Positions 1 to 6,761 of a stretch of DNA of 10,444 nucleotides are shown here, one piece after another; the first letter of the stretch is position 1, and every line of letters begins with the position of its first letter. The translations under genes were made by a program, and so were the position numbers. The DNA comes from Pontiellaceae bacterium (GTDB taxonomy: Bacteria > Verrucomicrobiota > Kiritimatiellia > Kiritimatiellales > Tichowtungiaceae), in the NCBI GenBank assembly GCA_025457785.1, contig JALOTS010000054.1:1-10444 (forward strand), written 5' to 3'. The notes beneath the pieces are model-generated. The model had not been told where the DNA came from. It did not search any database and saw only the letters and a list, made by a program, of their open reading frames with translations.

Positions 1-26
1 CAATAAAAAACCGGAAGGTTTTATTG
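1..26 (-). terminator. possible weak terminator hairpin
   Basis: Read on the minus strand, AAAACC and GGTTTT pair around a TTCC loop, with further A-T pairing at both flanks (CAAT and ATTG), and the 3' side runs on into a T-rich stretch. The stem has only two G-C pairs, so it would be a weak terminator. It lies about 245 bases beyond the mnmA stop and could end the cdf-mnmA transcript or belong to a gene outside the window. Confidence 0.3.
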
Positions 27-270
27 CCGTTCAATTTTAACGTGTCGGCCCGCCGATGGGGACTCTGTCTTGGAGGCTCCGGTACAGGAGGATTTGGAGT
101 CAGGATGTCGATCGCGCTGAACGTTCTTGGCCATTTCAGAAACAGGAGGAAGCTCTAACCAGAAACACCATCCTGTTCGGAGCCCGCGACGCAGTTTTCT
201 CAAGGGCGGGTTGGGATATTATCCATCAAGGCAGCGGATTCGCAATCAAAGCCTGATTCTTTCGGGCTGC
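27..270. other. gene-free stretch downstream of mnmA
   Basis: No convincing gene is seen here on either strand. A minus-strand reading frame at 21-203 opens only with TTG and lacks a ribosome binding site. A shorter ATG version inside it (37 codons) also lacks one. The plus-strand frames run through into the antisense of mnmA. The stretch may be an mnmA 3' untranslated region or decayed sequence. Confidence 0.4.
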
Positions 271-1403
271 TCAAATGTTGGATTCTTCTCTGAAGGGTCT
301 GATCCACCCGCCGCCGAGGACTTCGTCGCCGCGATAGACAACGGCGGCCTGGCCGGGAGTGAGGGCGAACTGGGGTTCTTCGAAACAGACCCTGAATGCG
401 GTGTCGCTGATTTTTTCAATCGCGGCGGGTGCTCCGCGATGGCCGTAACGCGGTTGAACCGTAAAGGCAGAACGACCGTCCCGGTCGTTTTCCCCGTTGG
501 GCGGACCTGACGGAGGCTGAAAAGCAAGCGGAACGCTTGTTCGACATTCCGGAAATGTTCCTGAAATCCAGTGCACATCCTGCACCTGACATTCAGACTG
601 CATAACGCCTTCGCGGGGCGAAAGGGTGATTTCGTTTTTCTCCGCGTCGATCCGGCTGACGTACACGCGTTCGCCGACGGCGACACCGGTTCCGCCACGC
701 TGTCCGACTGTAAAGTGATGAATTCCCTCGTGTTCGGCCAGCACACGGTGTCGAGCACCTGGCCCGTTCGCTTCACCTCGGGCGCGCGGTCTTCGATGAA
801 TTCGGCATATTTACCGGCTTCAACGAAGCAGAGATCCTGGCTTTCGCCGCGCGGGACAATCGGCAGGCTGTGATCAACCGACCATTTTTTTACCTGCTCT
901 TTGGTCCAGCCGCCCAGCGGGAATGCGATGCGGGCGAGCTGTTTCTGTGAGAGGCGGTGTAAAAAATAGGACTGGTCTTTGGTGCGATCTGCGGCGCGCA
1001 GCAGATGAAAAATTCCGTCGCGCTCTTCGATGCGGGCGTAGTGACCGGTCGCCAGAATATCGCAATCCAGTTGCGCGGCGCGGTCGAGCAGGAAGCCGAA
1101 TTTGATGAATTGGTTGCAGAAAATACAAGGGGAGGGGGTGCGGCCTGCGGCATATTCACTGACAAACGGCGCGACCACTTTTTCCTCAAACCGGTCTTGC
1201 GCGTTGACGACATAATGCCGGATGCCGAGCGCGGCGCAGACTTTCTGCGCACGGGCGACGTCTTCGAGCGAACAGCAGCGCGAGCCGTCCTTCCACATGT
1301 GGGCAGTCAGGCCGATTACCTCATAACCATGCTCAACAAGCAGAGCCGCCGCCACGGAGCTGTCCGTGCCGCCGCTCATTCCGACTGCCGCGCGTTTTTT
1401 CAT
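271..1403 (-). pseudogene. mnmA: tRNA-specific 2-thiouridylase MnmA, interrupted by a frameshift
   Basis: MnmA makes 2-thiouridine at wobble position 34 of Lys, Glu and Gln tRNAs, using ATP and a persulfide sulfur relay in the cytoplasm. Frame 1 (1403 down to about 747, 219 codons) holds the PP-loop SGGTDSS at residues 10-16, the first catalytic cysteine in PSPCIFC (Cys93, Cys96), the KDQSYFL block and the second catalytic cysteine in SQDLCF (Cys192). After residue 219 (GQVLDT) the homology moves to another frame from about 744 down to the TGA at 271-273. This begins VLAEHEGIHHFTVGQR and ends in the beta-barrel motif GDEVLGGGWI. Joined, the two parts give about 377 residues, normal for the family. 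Roughly two residues between LDT and VLAEH are missing, as if 7 bases were lost. The start overlaps the cdf stop (ATGA), so translation is probably coupled. Either a real inactivating deletion or a sequencing or assembly error would explain it. Family identity is certain; functional state is not. Confidence 0.93.
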
Positions 1404-2305
1404 TTGTCAGCCGGCTCAATATGAACCACAACGTCCGCAACCGCAGGGCCATTGACGATCAGTTTGCGCTGAAGCTGCGTAGCGATATCGTGCCCGGCGC
1501 GAACGGTGATCTGTCCGTCCACGACTGCGTGTAAATCGACATAGAGACCTGCACCGCTGCGCCGTGTGCGGATTTTATGAACGGACTGAACGCCGCCGAC
1601 ACCTTGAGAAATTTCGACAATCTGCCGATAGTCCTGCTGTGTGGCTCCGACATCAATCAATTCAGCCAGCGCCGGTTTGGTAATATCCCAGGCGGCTTTC
1701 AGGATCATTGCGGCAACAATTAATGCCCCAATCTGGTCGAGGAAATGCCACTCCGGGTTAAAGGTTGCGGCACCGACCGCGATCACCACGGGAATCGAAC
1801 TGAAGGCATCCGACCGATGATGCCACGCATTGGCGATCACTGCCGGCGAGTTGACGCGCTGTCCGACAGTGCGGGTGCGGCGGAAAAGCCATTCTTTAAG
1901 GAAAATTGTTAATAGTGAACCGGTTAATGCGATGAGCGTTGGCGATAACTCGGGCGGATGGCGAAGTTTATCGACGGCATCCAGACTGAAGCCGACCGCT
2001 ACAGCGGCCAGCGCGGCGCCGATCAGAACAGTGATCAGGGTTTCAATCCGGCGATGTCCGTACGGATGGCACGCGTCCGCCGGAGCCGACCAGAGCCGCA
2101 CCCCGAACAGCACGGCGATATCCGTTCCAAGGTCTGAAAAGCTGTGGATTGCGTCCGCAACCGCCGCCTGACTGTGCCCGGCAATCCCCGCGAAAAATTT
2201 GAGAGAGGTCAGCACGACATTGATGGCAAAACCGATCCAGGTGATCCGAAGAACCTGCCCGGTCTGCTCCGCCGATGATAATTGGGAATGATGCTTGGAA
2301 TTCAT
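1400..2305 (-). CDS. cation diffusion facilitator (CDF) family metal exporter
   Basis: This 301-residue protein is a CDF antiporter, a family that exports Zn(II), Cd(II), Fe(II) or Mn(II) across the inner membrane against protons. The N-terminal region (about 18-210) is hydrophobic with the usual six membrane segments. The family motif YGHRRIE lies at 82-88 after the second segment. Metal-site residues are visible as HSFSD (His54, Asp58) in segment 2 and HHRSD (His162, Asp166) in segment 5. This is an HD-HD arrangement rather than the DD-HD of E. coli YiiP, and is more often linked to zinc preference. Residues about 215-300 form the cytoplasmic ferredoxin-like dimerisation domain, ending DVVVHIEPADK. 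No clear Shine-Dalgarno precedes the ATG. Its stop overlaps the mnmA start by four bases, so the two are probably co-transcribed, although no functional link is obvious. Exact metal is unknown. Confidence 0.92.
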   Translation of the reverse strand: MNSKHHSQLSSAEQTGQVLRITWIGFAINVVLTSLKFFAGIAGHSQAAVADAIHSFSDLGTDIAVLFGVRLWSAPADACHPYGHRRIETLITVLIGAALAAVAVGFSLDAVDKLRHPPELSPTLIALTGSLLTIFLKEWLFRRTRTVGQRVNSPAVIANAWHHRSDAFSSIPVVIAVGAATFNPEWHFLDQIGALIVAAMILKAAWDITKPALAELIDVGATQQDYRQIVEISQGVGGVQSVHKIRTRRSGAGLYVDLHAVVDGQITVRAGHDIATQLQRKLIVNGPAVADVVVHIEPADK

Positions 2306-2483
2306 GGGCGGGTTTTAGTTTATGCGAACCGTGTTTGGCGATAAAAAACCGCAAACCGCCCGGATGAACCTGCACATTTTTAACCCGGTGTTTTTTTGTT
2401 CCGGTTTGTATAACTTTTACGGCTTAAAATCATAGAAAACACGCTTGCAAGATTCGTTTTTCATTGTTAGATATGTCGCCCTT
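2306..2483. promoter_or_regulatory. divergent intergenic region with promoter-like elements
   Basis: This AT-rich spacer separates the minus-strand cdf gene from the plus-strand four-gene cassette and should hold promoters for both. On the plus strand, TATAAC at 2409-2414 and TAAAAT at 2425-2430 each match five of six bases of the sigma-70 -10 box, but neither has a good -35. TTGCAA (2445-2450), 17 bases and TAGATA (2468-2473) form a third candidate with a better -35 and a poorer -10. An imperfect inverted repeat with a T-rich loop lies at 2382-2406. No convincing minus-strand promoter was found. Confidence 0.4.
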
Positions 2484-2810
2484 ATGAAGTCCGCCGGGAT
2501 AGGTCATTCGGGCATGTCAGGTGCAATGGGTGCAAAACTCAATGTCACGGGACCGTCGCAGGGCTTGTATCTGGTTATTGCGAAGACCTCCCGTCCGGAC
2601 GAAATAATATCCCGCGCGGGCGGAAAAATCGCGATGCGCTTTACCGGGGAGAAGCTGCTGGCCGTTCTCCCGTTTAACGGCTTTATGACTCTGCGGGCGG
2701 ATTCCCGGATTTCCAAAATCGGGCCGGTTAATCTGGATACACAACGCCTGAAAACCCTGACAAACAGTCTGGCCAAAACCGTTGCCGCCCAGCAGCCCGT
2801 TCATTTTTGA
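2484..2810 (+). CDS. small uncharacterised protein, I9/subtilisin-propeptide-like core
   Basis: This 108-residue protein opens the four-gene plus-strand cassette. I do not recognise a named family. Residues about 27-76 run strand-helix-strand-strand: GLYLVIAK, a helix ending in SRAGGKIAMRF, LLAVLPFNGFMTL, then DSRISKIGPV. That order, with the central GGKI, the A-V-L strand and a closing 'I-x-x-I-G' strand, resembles the inhibitor I9 or subtilisin prodomain fold. This is pattern resemblance only. There is no signal peptide, membrane segment or protease gene beside it. The start is uncertain: ATG at 2484 lacks a Shine-Dalgarno. In-frame ATGs at 2514 and 2526 (the latter with AGGTG just upstream) would give 98 or 94 residues, and a TTG at 2445 would extend it but overlaps a candidate promoter. 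The gene ends 47 bases before the next one. Confidence 0.6.
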   Translation: MKSAGIGHSGMSGAMGAKLNVTGPSQGLYLVIAKTSRPDEIISRAGGKIAMRFTGEKLLAVLPFNGFMTLRADSRISKIGPVNLDTQRLKTLTNSLAKTVAAQQPVHF

Positions 2811-2857
2811 GTAAATAAAGAATCCAGGAAAAATCCACAGCAAAAAGGAGAAACAGT

Positions 2858-3391
2858 ATGGCAAGCGTAGGACAAGAACTATTAGCAGTACCCCTTCCCG
2901 AAATGGTCATGAAGCTCGGCCTCGGCATCGCCGAAGCCCAGCGGGCACTTGATGAAAATTCGGTTGATACAGCCAGTTTGCTGGCGGAAACAACCGTACC
3001 GCTGGTTATGGCCGTTACACAGACGATCGCCGCCGACGGAACGGTATCGTTCACCAGTTCCGACCCGATCGACGTATCGCTTCTGCAAATCGGCCTGATG
3101 CCGACATTTTACCAGTTCTCGGAAGCCACGATTGAAGTCACGATGGACATCAAAACGACCTCTTCGCGCGAAACCAATATCAAGGTCAGCGCGGCAGCCA
3201 AAGTCGGATTTGCCTGTTTCAGCGCGTCGGTAAACACCGAGGTTTCCCATAACCGCAAATTCGGAAAAGAAGTTCACGGCACGAGCAGACTGATGACCAA
3301 AATGGTTCCGGTTCCGCCGCCGCCGCGCATTGCGCCCGAACTGACGGTGGTTGACAATCGTCCGGCGAAAGAAACTCCGGATAACACATAA
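2858..3391 (+). CDS. DUF2589-like protein, paralog 1
   Basis: This 177-residue protein belongs to a family without known function. The N-terminal helix region (about 7-35, ELLAVPLPEMV then GIAEAQRALD) and the block at 73-99 (VSLLQIGLMPTFYQFS followed by EVTMDIK) match the general DUF2589 plan: an N-terminal helix with a PL motif, then beta strands around an 'LL-x-I-x-x-x-P' core. The tail has FGKEVHGTSRL and a proline run, VPVPPPPRI, at about 150-158. It has no signal peptide, membrane segment or catalytic motif, so a soluble structural or adaptor role is more likely than an enzyme; that is inference. The start is well fixed by AAGGAG at 2845-2850, seven bases before ATG. It is clearly paralogous to the next gene: 18 of 27 residues are identical in the core block. 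It lies inside a four-gene cassette. Confidence 0.8.
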   Translation: MASVGQELLAVPLPEMVMKLGLGIAEAQRALDENSVDTASLLAETTVPLVMAVTQTIAADGTVSFTSSDPIDVSLLQIGLMPTFYQFSEATIEVTMDIKTTSSRETNIKVSAAAKVGFACFSASVNTEVSHNRKFGKEVHGTSRLMTKMVPVPPPPRIAPELTVVDNRPAKETPDNT

Positions 3392-3543
3392 GAAGCGCTT
3401 GAATCATTTTCAAGAGGTTCATGTGCGGTTGAGTCCGTGCGGAAAACGGGGTCCAGACTTGACGGATCGTCTGTTTCCGCGCTGACTGTCGGCGGGCTGG
3501 AAAAAAAGCCCGCCGATTATCATGTTAAATGAAAGGGAGAGTC
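3392..3543 (+). promoter_or_regulatory. structured spacer with three stem-loops
   Basis: The spacer between the two DUF2589-like paralogs can fold into three stems in the plus-strand RNA. First, CTTGAA and TTCAAG pair at 3398-3414. Second, GCGGAAA (3439-3445) pairs with TTTCCGC (3474-3480), enclosing an inner CAGAC/GTCTG stem at 3454-3473 with an 8-base bulge. Third, a perfect 10-base stem TCGGCGGGCT/AGCCCGCCGA lies at 3489-3516 with an A-rich loop. The third stem ends 27 bases before the next start codon and is followed by TTATCATG rather than a T-run. It therefore looks more like an RNA-processing, stability or attenuation element than a full terminator. Confidence 0.5.
3489..3516 (+). terminator. 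strong GC-rich hairpin, partial terminator or RNA-processing site
   Basis: A perfect 10-base-pair stem (TCGGCGGGCT with AGCCCGCCGA) closes an 8-base loop, GGAAAAAA. It is by far the strongest hairpin in the window. The downstream sequence TTATCATGTTA is AT-rich but has no uninterrupted T tract, so complete termination is doubtful. Partial termination or protection of the upstream mRNA would set different levels for the two flanking paralogs. Confidence 0.5.
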
Positions 3544-4095
3544 ATGGCTTCAGGCAAAGAGATTCTGAATCAAAAATATAAAGCGTTTCGTGCTCCGGTT
3601 GTGCCGGCGGAAACCAAGGTGAGCGAAACCGCTTCGACCTCATTTGCCGATCTGGTTCGAATGATGGCGGAAGGAATTGCAGACGCCCAGTTGAGTCTGG
3701 ATCGATCGTCCGCCGAGATGCTCGTTGAACTGGCGGAAACCCGGGTTGATGTGGTTCGAAATATTACGGAAATCATCGATGCAAAAGGCGGCATTACGTA
3801 TAAAGCCGACGCTCCGCAATCGGTTTCTTTGCTTGAACTCGGCATGCTTCCTGCGTTTTACCAGTTCTCGCAGGCGACGGTGGAAGTCTCCATGGATTTG
3901 AAGGTCGTTGAAAACACCGATGAACAGTCGGAAACCAAAGGCCGGAAAACACTTTTCGCCGATACGAGCAGTATCCGGATGGAGCGCAAGCTGGGGCGGG
4001 AAGTAAAAGTCGCTTCAAAATTAACGGCCACGCTGGTTCCGGTTCCGCTTCCGCTTCGGATAGAACCCGCCCGCACAACGCAAACAATAGGGTAG
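3544..4095 (+). CDS. DUF2589-like protein, paralog 2
   Basis: This 183-residue protein is paralogous to the preceding gene product. Shared features are the helix GIADAQLSLD (44-53), the core VSLLELGMLPAFYQFS (94-109) followed by EVSMDLK, and the tail KLGREV plus a proline-rich LVPVPLPLRI ending. It differs by about 30 extra N-terminal residues (up to STSF) that are polar and may be flexible. No signal peptide or membrane segment is seen. ATG at 3544 is preferred because AAAGGGAGA sits at 3532-3540; an in-frame ATG at 3529 lies upstream of that ribosome binding site. The gene ends 22 bases before the next start. Two divergent copies side by side suggest a hetero-oligomer or two subunits of one assembly; this is inference. 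The function is unknown. Confidence 0.8.
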   Translation: MASGKEILNQKYKAFRAPVVPAETKVSETASTSFADLVRMMAEGIADAQLSLDRSSAEMLVELAETRVDVVRNITEIIDAKGGITYKADAPQSVSLLELGMLPAFYQFSQATVEVSMDLKVVENTDEQSETKGRKTLFADTSSIRMERKLGREVKVASKLTATLVPVPLPLRIEPARTTQTIG

Positions 4096-4117
4096 CATTT
4101 AAACCGGAGATTTGATT

Positions 4118-5089
4118 ATGGCGGACGAACCTGTTTTTCAAGGAATGGATTTGGAGGAGCTTTTAGCATCGGCGGGCCGCTCCTTTACCGAAGCGCAGCG
4201 ATCGCTTCTAAAGGGTGTTAACGTGCCCGCGACCATGATGCTCAGTCAGGCGGAACTTGAACTGAAAGTTGTGGTGGAAACAGACGCGAAAGGGCGGGTG
4301 CTCGTCAGCCCTGTTTCATCAAAGGACATCACGCGGGGAACGATTAACCCCGGAATGCTTTCCACACTGCGCATTAACCTGATCAGTTCAGCCGGCGAAT
4401 CCTCCGGGGACCGTATGCCGGCGGAGAATCTCCCGCCGTCCGTCGGGGAGGGATCCGCTGCGCGGGTTCCCGATTTAAAGGGGTTGACGATGAATGCCGC
4501 AGCGGCGCGATTGAAAAAGGGACTGTGGAAATATGCAGCCCATGCCGCGAGCCGCGAAGAAATTGCCGCGTTCGGGGAAGGTCTTCAGGGCAAAGTGATA
4601 AAACAAAAACCGGCGGCAGCTGCCGCAGCGGATCAGAAAACAAAAACCGTCCATTTCTGGGTGAATCTCGGAAGTGTTCCGGTGCAGGCGATTGACGGCA
4701 TCGGCGATAAAATGGCCGCGAATTTGGCGAAAGCCGGCATCCGGTCCGTCGGGGAATTAAGTCTGGCGGATGTTCCCGCGCTGGCTAAAGGGCTTCGCAT
4801 GAACGAAACGCGCGCCCGTGACTTTGTGAACATGGCGGCATTAATGTCCCGTCTTACGGTACTGGGCTTATCGGATGAGGTGGTCGAACTTCTTGGGAAA
4901 GGCCTTGGAATCGCCTCCATCGACCAACTGGCCAAAGCCGCCCCGTCCGCTTTGTATCAGGACTGTCGTAACGTCCTTGATTCCGGAAAAATCCGTTCGC
5001 CCCGGTCGTTCAAAGTCACACCGGACGATGCGGCCGAATGGATAGCGACCGCCAAAAAAGGACTCCGGAGTTCCTCCCGTACTTCTTAA
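4118..5089 (+). CDS. multidomain protein: DUF2589-like N-terminus, PASTA domain, helix-hairpin-helix tail
   Basis: This 323-residue protein closes the cassette. Residues about 12-95 echo the two paralogs upstream: ELLASAGRSFTEAQRSL matches their N-terminal helix and INPGMLSTLRINL sits where their GLMP core lies. Residues about 117-185 read as a PASTA domain: VPDLKGLTMNAAAARL, then GKVIKQKPAA, then VHFWVNLG. Residues about 189-315 contain helix-hairpin-helix units: AIDGIGDKMAANLAKAGI, VGELS, and a second half with GIASIDQLAKAAP and DDAAEWIATAKK, resembling DUF4332. PASTA domains usually face peptidoglycan outside the cell, but no signal peptide or transmembrane segment is present here. A cytoplasmic binding module, or non-classical export, would have to be assumed. 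ATG at 4118 follows CCGGAGA (4104-4110); the TTG at 4112 is less likely. It may be the adaptor or targeting subunit of the cassette; this is inference. Confidence 0.8.
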   Translation: MADEPVFQGMDLEELLASAGRSFTEAQRSLLKGVNVPATMMLSQAELELKVVVETDAKGRVLVSPVSSKDITRGTINPGMLSTLRINLISSAGESSGDRMPAENLPPSVGEGSAARVPDLKGLTMNAAAARLKKGLWKYAAHAASREEIAAFGEGLQGKVIKQKPAAAAAADQKTKTVHFWVNLGSVPVQAIDGIGDKMAANLAKAGIRSVGELSLADVPALAKGLRMNETRARDFVNMAALMSRLTVLGLSDEVVELLGKGLGIASIDQLAKAAPSALYQDCRNVLDSGKIRSPRSFKVTPDDAAEWIATAKKGLRSSSRTS

Positions 5090-5095
5090 TCGGGG

Positions 5096-5126
5096 CGGCG
5101 GAACCGCAGCTAAAAATCGGTTGCCG
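5096..5126 (+). terminator. imperfect hairpin after the cassette
   Basis: CGGCGGAACCG (5096-5106) pairs with CGGTTGCCG (5118-5126) with a two-base bulge, a few bases after the stop of the multidomain gene. A T-rich run (ATTTTTTCTTATT) follows only about 35 bases later, so this is at best a weak or atypical terminator. The remaining spacer up to der (5127-5323) shows no gene and no clear promoter. Confidence 0.3.
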
Positions 5127-5332
5127 CGAAAAAACGCGATACGTCACAACCGCAAGGGAAATTTTTTCTTATTGTTCTGGCGAACGGCGGTTTTAAACCC
5201 CTGTACGGAAAAAACAGCGTCTGCCTTCGGTCAAAATCGGGGGATGCCTTTTTCATATCCGCTGATGATGCGAAGAGGGTTGCTTTTACGGGCCGGAACC
5301 CGTTCAATGTGCGCCGCATCAAAGGAGATAAC

Positions 5333-6721
5333 ATGGGTGTTTCTGAACCAGCAGGAACGGTTGCAATTGTCGGCCGTCCAAATATTGGAAAATCGGCGCT
5401 GTTTAACCGCATCGTCGGGCGGCGCGTGTCGATTGTACATGAAGAGTGCGGCGTGACGCGCGACCGTGTCGTCTGCGAGGCCGAGTGGAACGGGCGGTAT
5501 TTCGATGTAATCGACACGGGCGGTCTGGGCACGATGGATTCGGGGTCGGCCCATAATGTGATCGTGGACAGCACCAATAAGCAGGTCGCGGTCGCTATTG
5601 AAGATGCCTCCGCGATTCTGTTTGTGGTGGATATTACCGCCGGAATTGTACCGATGGACGAAGAGGTCGCCCGGCTGCTGCACCGCGCCAACCGTCCGGT
5701 GTTTATTGTCGCCAACAAGGCCGATACGGCCGCCCGTGACGAACAGGCGCCGGAGTTTTCAAAACTCGGTTTTCCGGTATTCCCGGTCTCCGCGCTGCAC
5801 AACCGGGGCATCGATGCTGTGCTGGAGACCGTGCTGGCGGAACTGCCCGCCGCGCCGCCCGGAGAAAAACGCACGCCGCTGCGAGTGGCGGTGGTCGGTC
5901 GTCCAAACTCTGGAAAATCATCGTACATCAACCGCCTGCTGAACAGCGAACGGGTCATTGTTTCTGAAATTCCCGGCACCACCCGCGACAGCATCGAGAT
6001 TCCGTTCAGCATCGGAAGCGGTCCCCGTGCGCGGCACTATGTGCTGATTGATACCGCCGGCATAAACCGCCATAACCGCCGTTCCGGGGCGATTGAGCAT
6101 TACAGCAACCTGTGCGCCGAAGAGAGCGTTGAAAGCGCCGATATCGTGATTTTGCTGATGGATGCCACAGAAGGGCCGAAACTTCTGGATAAAAAACTGG
6201 CGGCAAAAATCATCGAAGCTCAAAAGGGATGCATTCTCATTGTGAACAAATGGGATATCGCGGAAGCCGCAGAGGTTACTCAAACAAAGTATGAACCGGC
6301 TCTGCGCAAGGAAATGCCGTTTCTCGACTTCGCCCCGCTGCTTTTTCTCTCCGCTAAATCGGGTTTTAATATCCGGCGCAGCGTGGAGCTGATTGATTAT
6401 ATTTCTGACCAGGTTCAGCTCAAACTCAGCACCGGGGTTCTTAACCGGATTCTGCAGGATGCCGTGCAAAAAAATCCGCCGCCCAGTGTCAACGGACGTC
6501 CGCTGAAAATTTATTACGCCACCCAGGCGGGCGTAAAACCGGTTCGCGTGAAGCTGTTTGTCAACAACACCCTGCGCGCCACCTCATCCTATAAACGCTA
6601 TCTTGACCACAAAATCCGAGACGCATTCGGATTGGAAGGGGCCCCTCTGGATTTGAAATTTGTTCCCCGCCCCCGTCCGGATCTGGAAGAGAAAAAGAAA
6701 AACCGCAGCACCCGCACCTGA
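5333..6721 (+). CDS. der: ribosome biogenesis GTPase Der (EngA)
   Basis: Der is a double-GTPase that assists assembly of the 50S ribosomal subunit and is normally essential. The 462-residue product has the full family layout. The first G domain has GRPNIGKS (14-21), GVTRDR (40-45), DTGG (61-64) and NKAD (128-131). The second has GRPNSGKS (189-196), PGTTRDS, DTAG and NKWD. A C-terminal KH-like domain contains LKIYYATQAGVKPVRVKLFVN-type strands and a basic, lysine-rich end. Ile and Ser replace the usual Val in the two P-loops, which does not touch the catalytic Gly, Lys or Ser. ATG at 5333 is chosen because AAAGGAG lies at 5321-5327; an upstream in-frame GTG at 5309 precedes that site. It follows the uncharacterised cassette by 243 bases on the same strand and converges with the barrel-protein gene downstream. 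Confidence 0.98.
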   Translation: MGVSEPAGTVAIVGRPNIGKSALFNRIVGRRVSIVHEECGVTRDRVVCEAEWNGRYFDVIDTGGLGTMDSGSAHNVIVDSTNKQVAVAIEDASAILFVVDITAGIVPMDEEVARLLHRANRPVFIVANKADTAARDEQAPEFSKLGFPVFPVSALHNRGIDAVLETVLAELPAAPPGEKRTPLRVAVVGRPNSGKSSYINRLLNSERVIVSEIPGTTRDSIEIPFSIGSGPRARHYVLIDTAGINRHNRRSGAIEHYSNLCAEESVESADIVILLMDATEGPKLLDKKLAAKIIEAQKGCILIVNKWDIAEAAEVTQTKYEPALRKEMPFLDFAPLLFLSAKSGFNIRRSVELIDYISDQVQLKLSTGVLNRILQDAVQKNPPPSVNGRPLKIYYATQAGVKPVRVKLFVNNTLRATSSYKRYLDHKIRDAFGLEGAPLDLKFVPRPRPDLEEKKKNRSTRT

Positions 6722-6761
6722 TTTTCCGATACGTGCCCTTCTGTTTTGAATTCCAGCCGCA

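Noticed and set aside
21..203. 60-codon minus-strand frame downstream of mnmA
   Set aside because: TTG start only, no ribosome binding site, no recognisable motif.
5121..5332. Short plus-strand frame ahead of der
   Set aside because: No ribosome binding site, runs into der in a wrong frame, and the peptide is not family-like.
5110..6012. Long minus-strand reading frame (300 codons) antisense to der
   Set aside because: Ser/Thr/Arg/Pro-rich composition with no family resemblance; it mirrors the conserved der coding strand.
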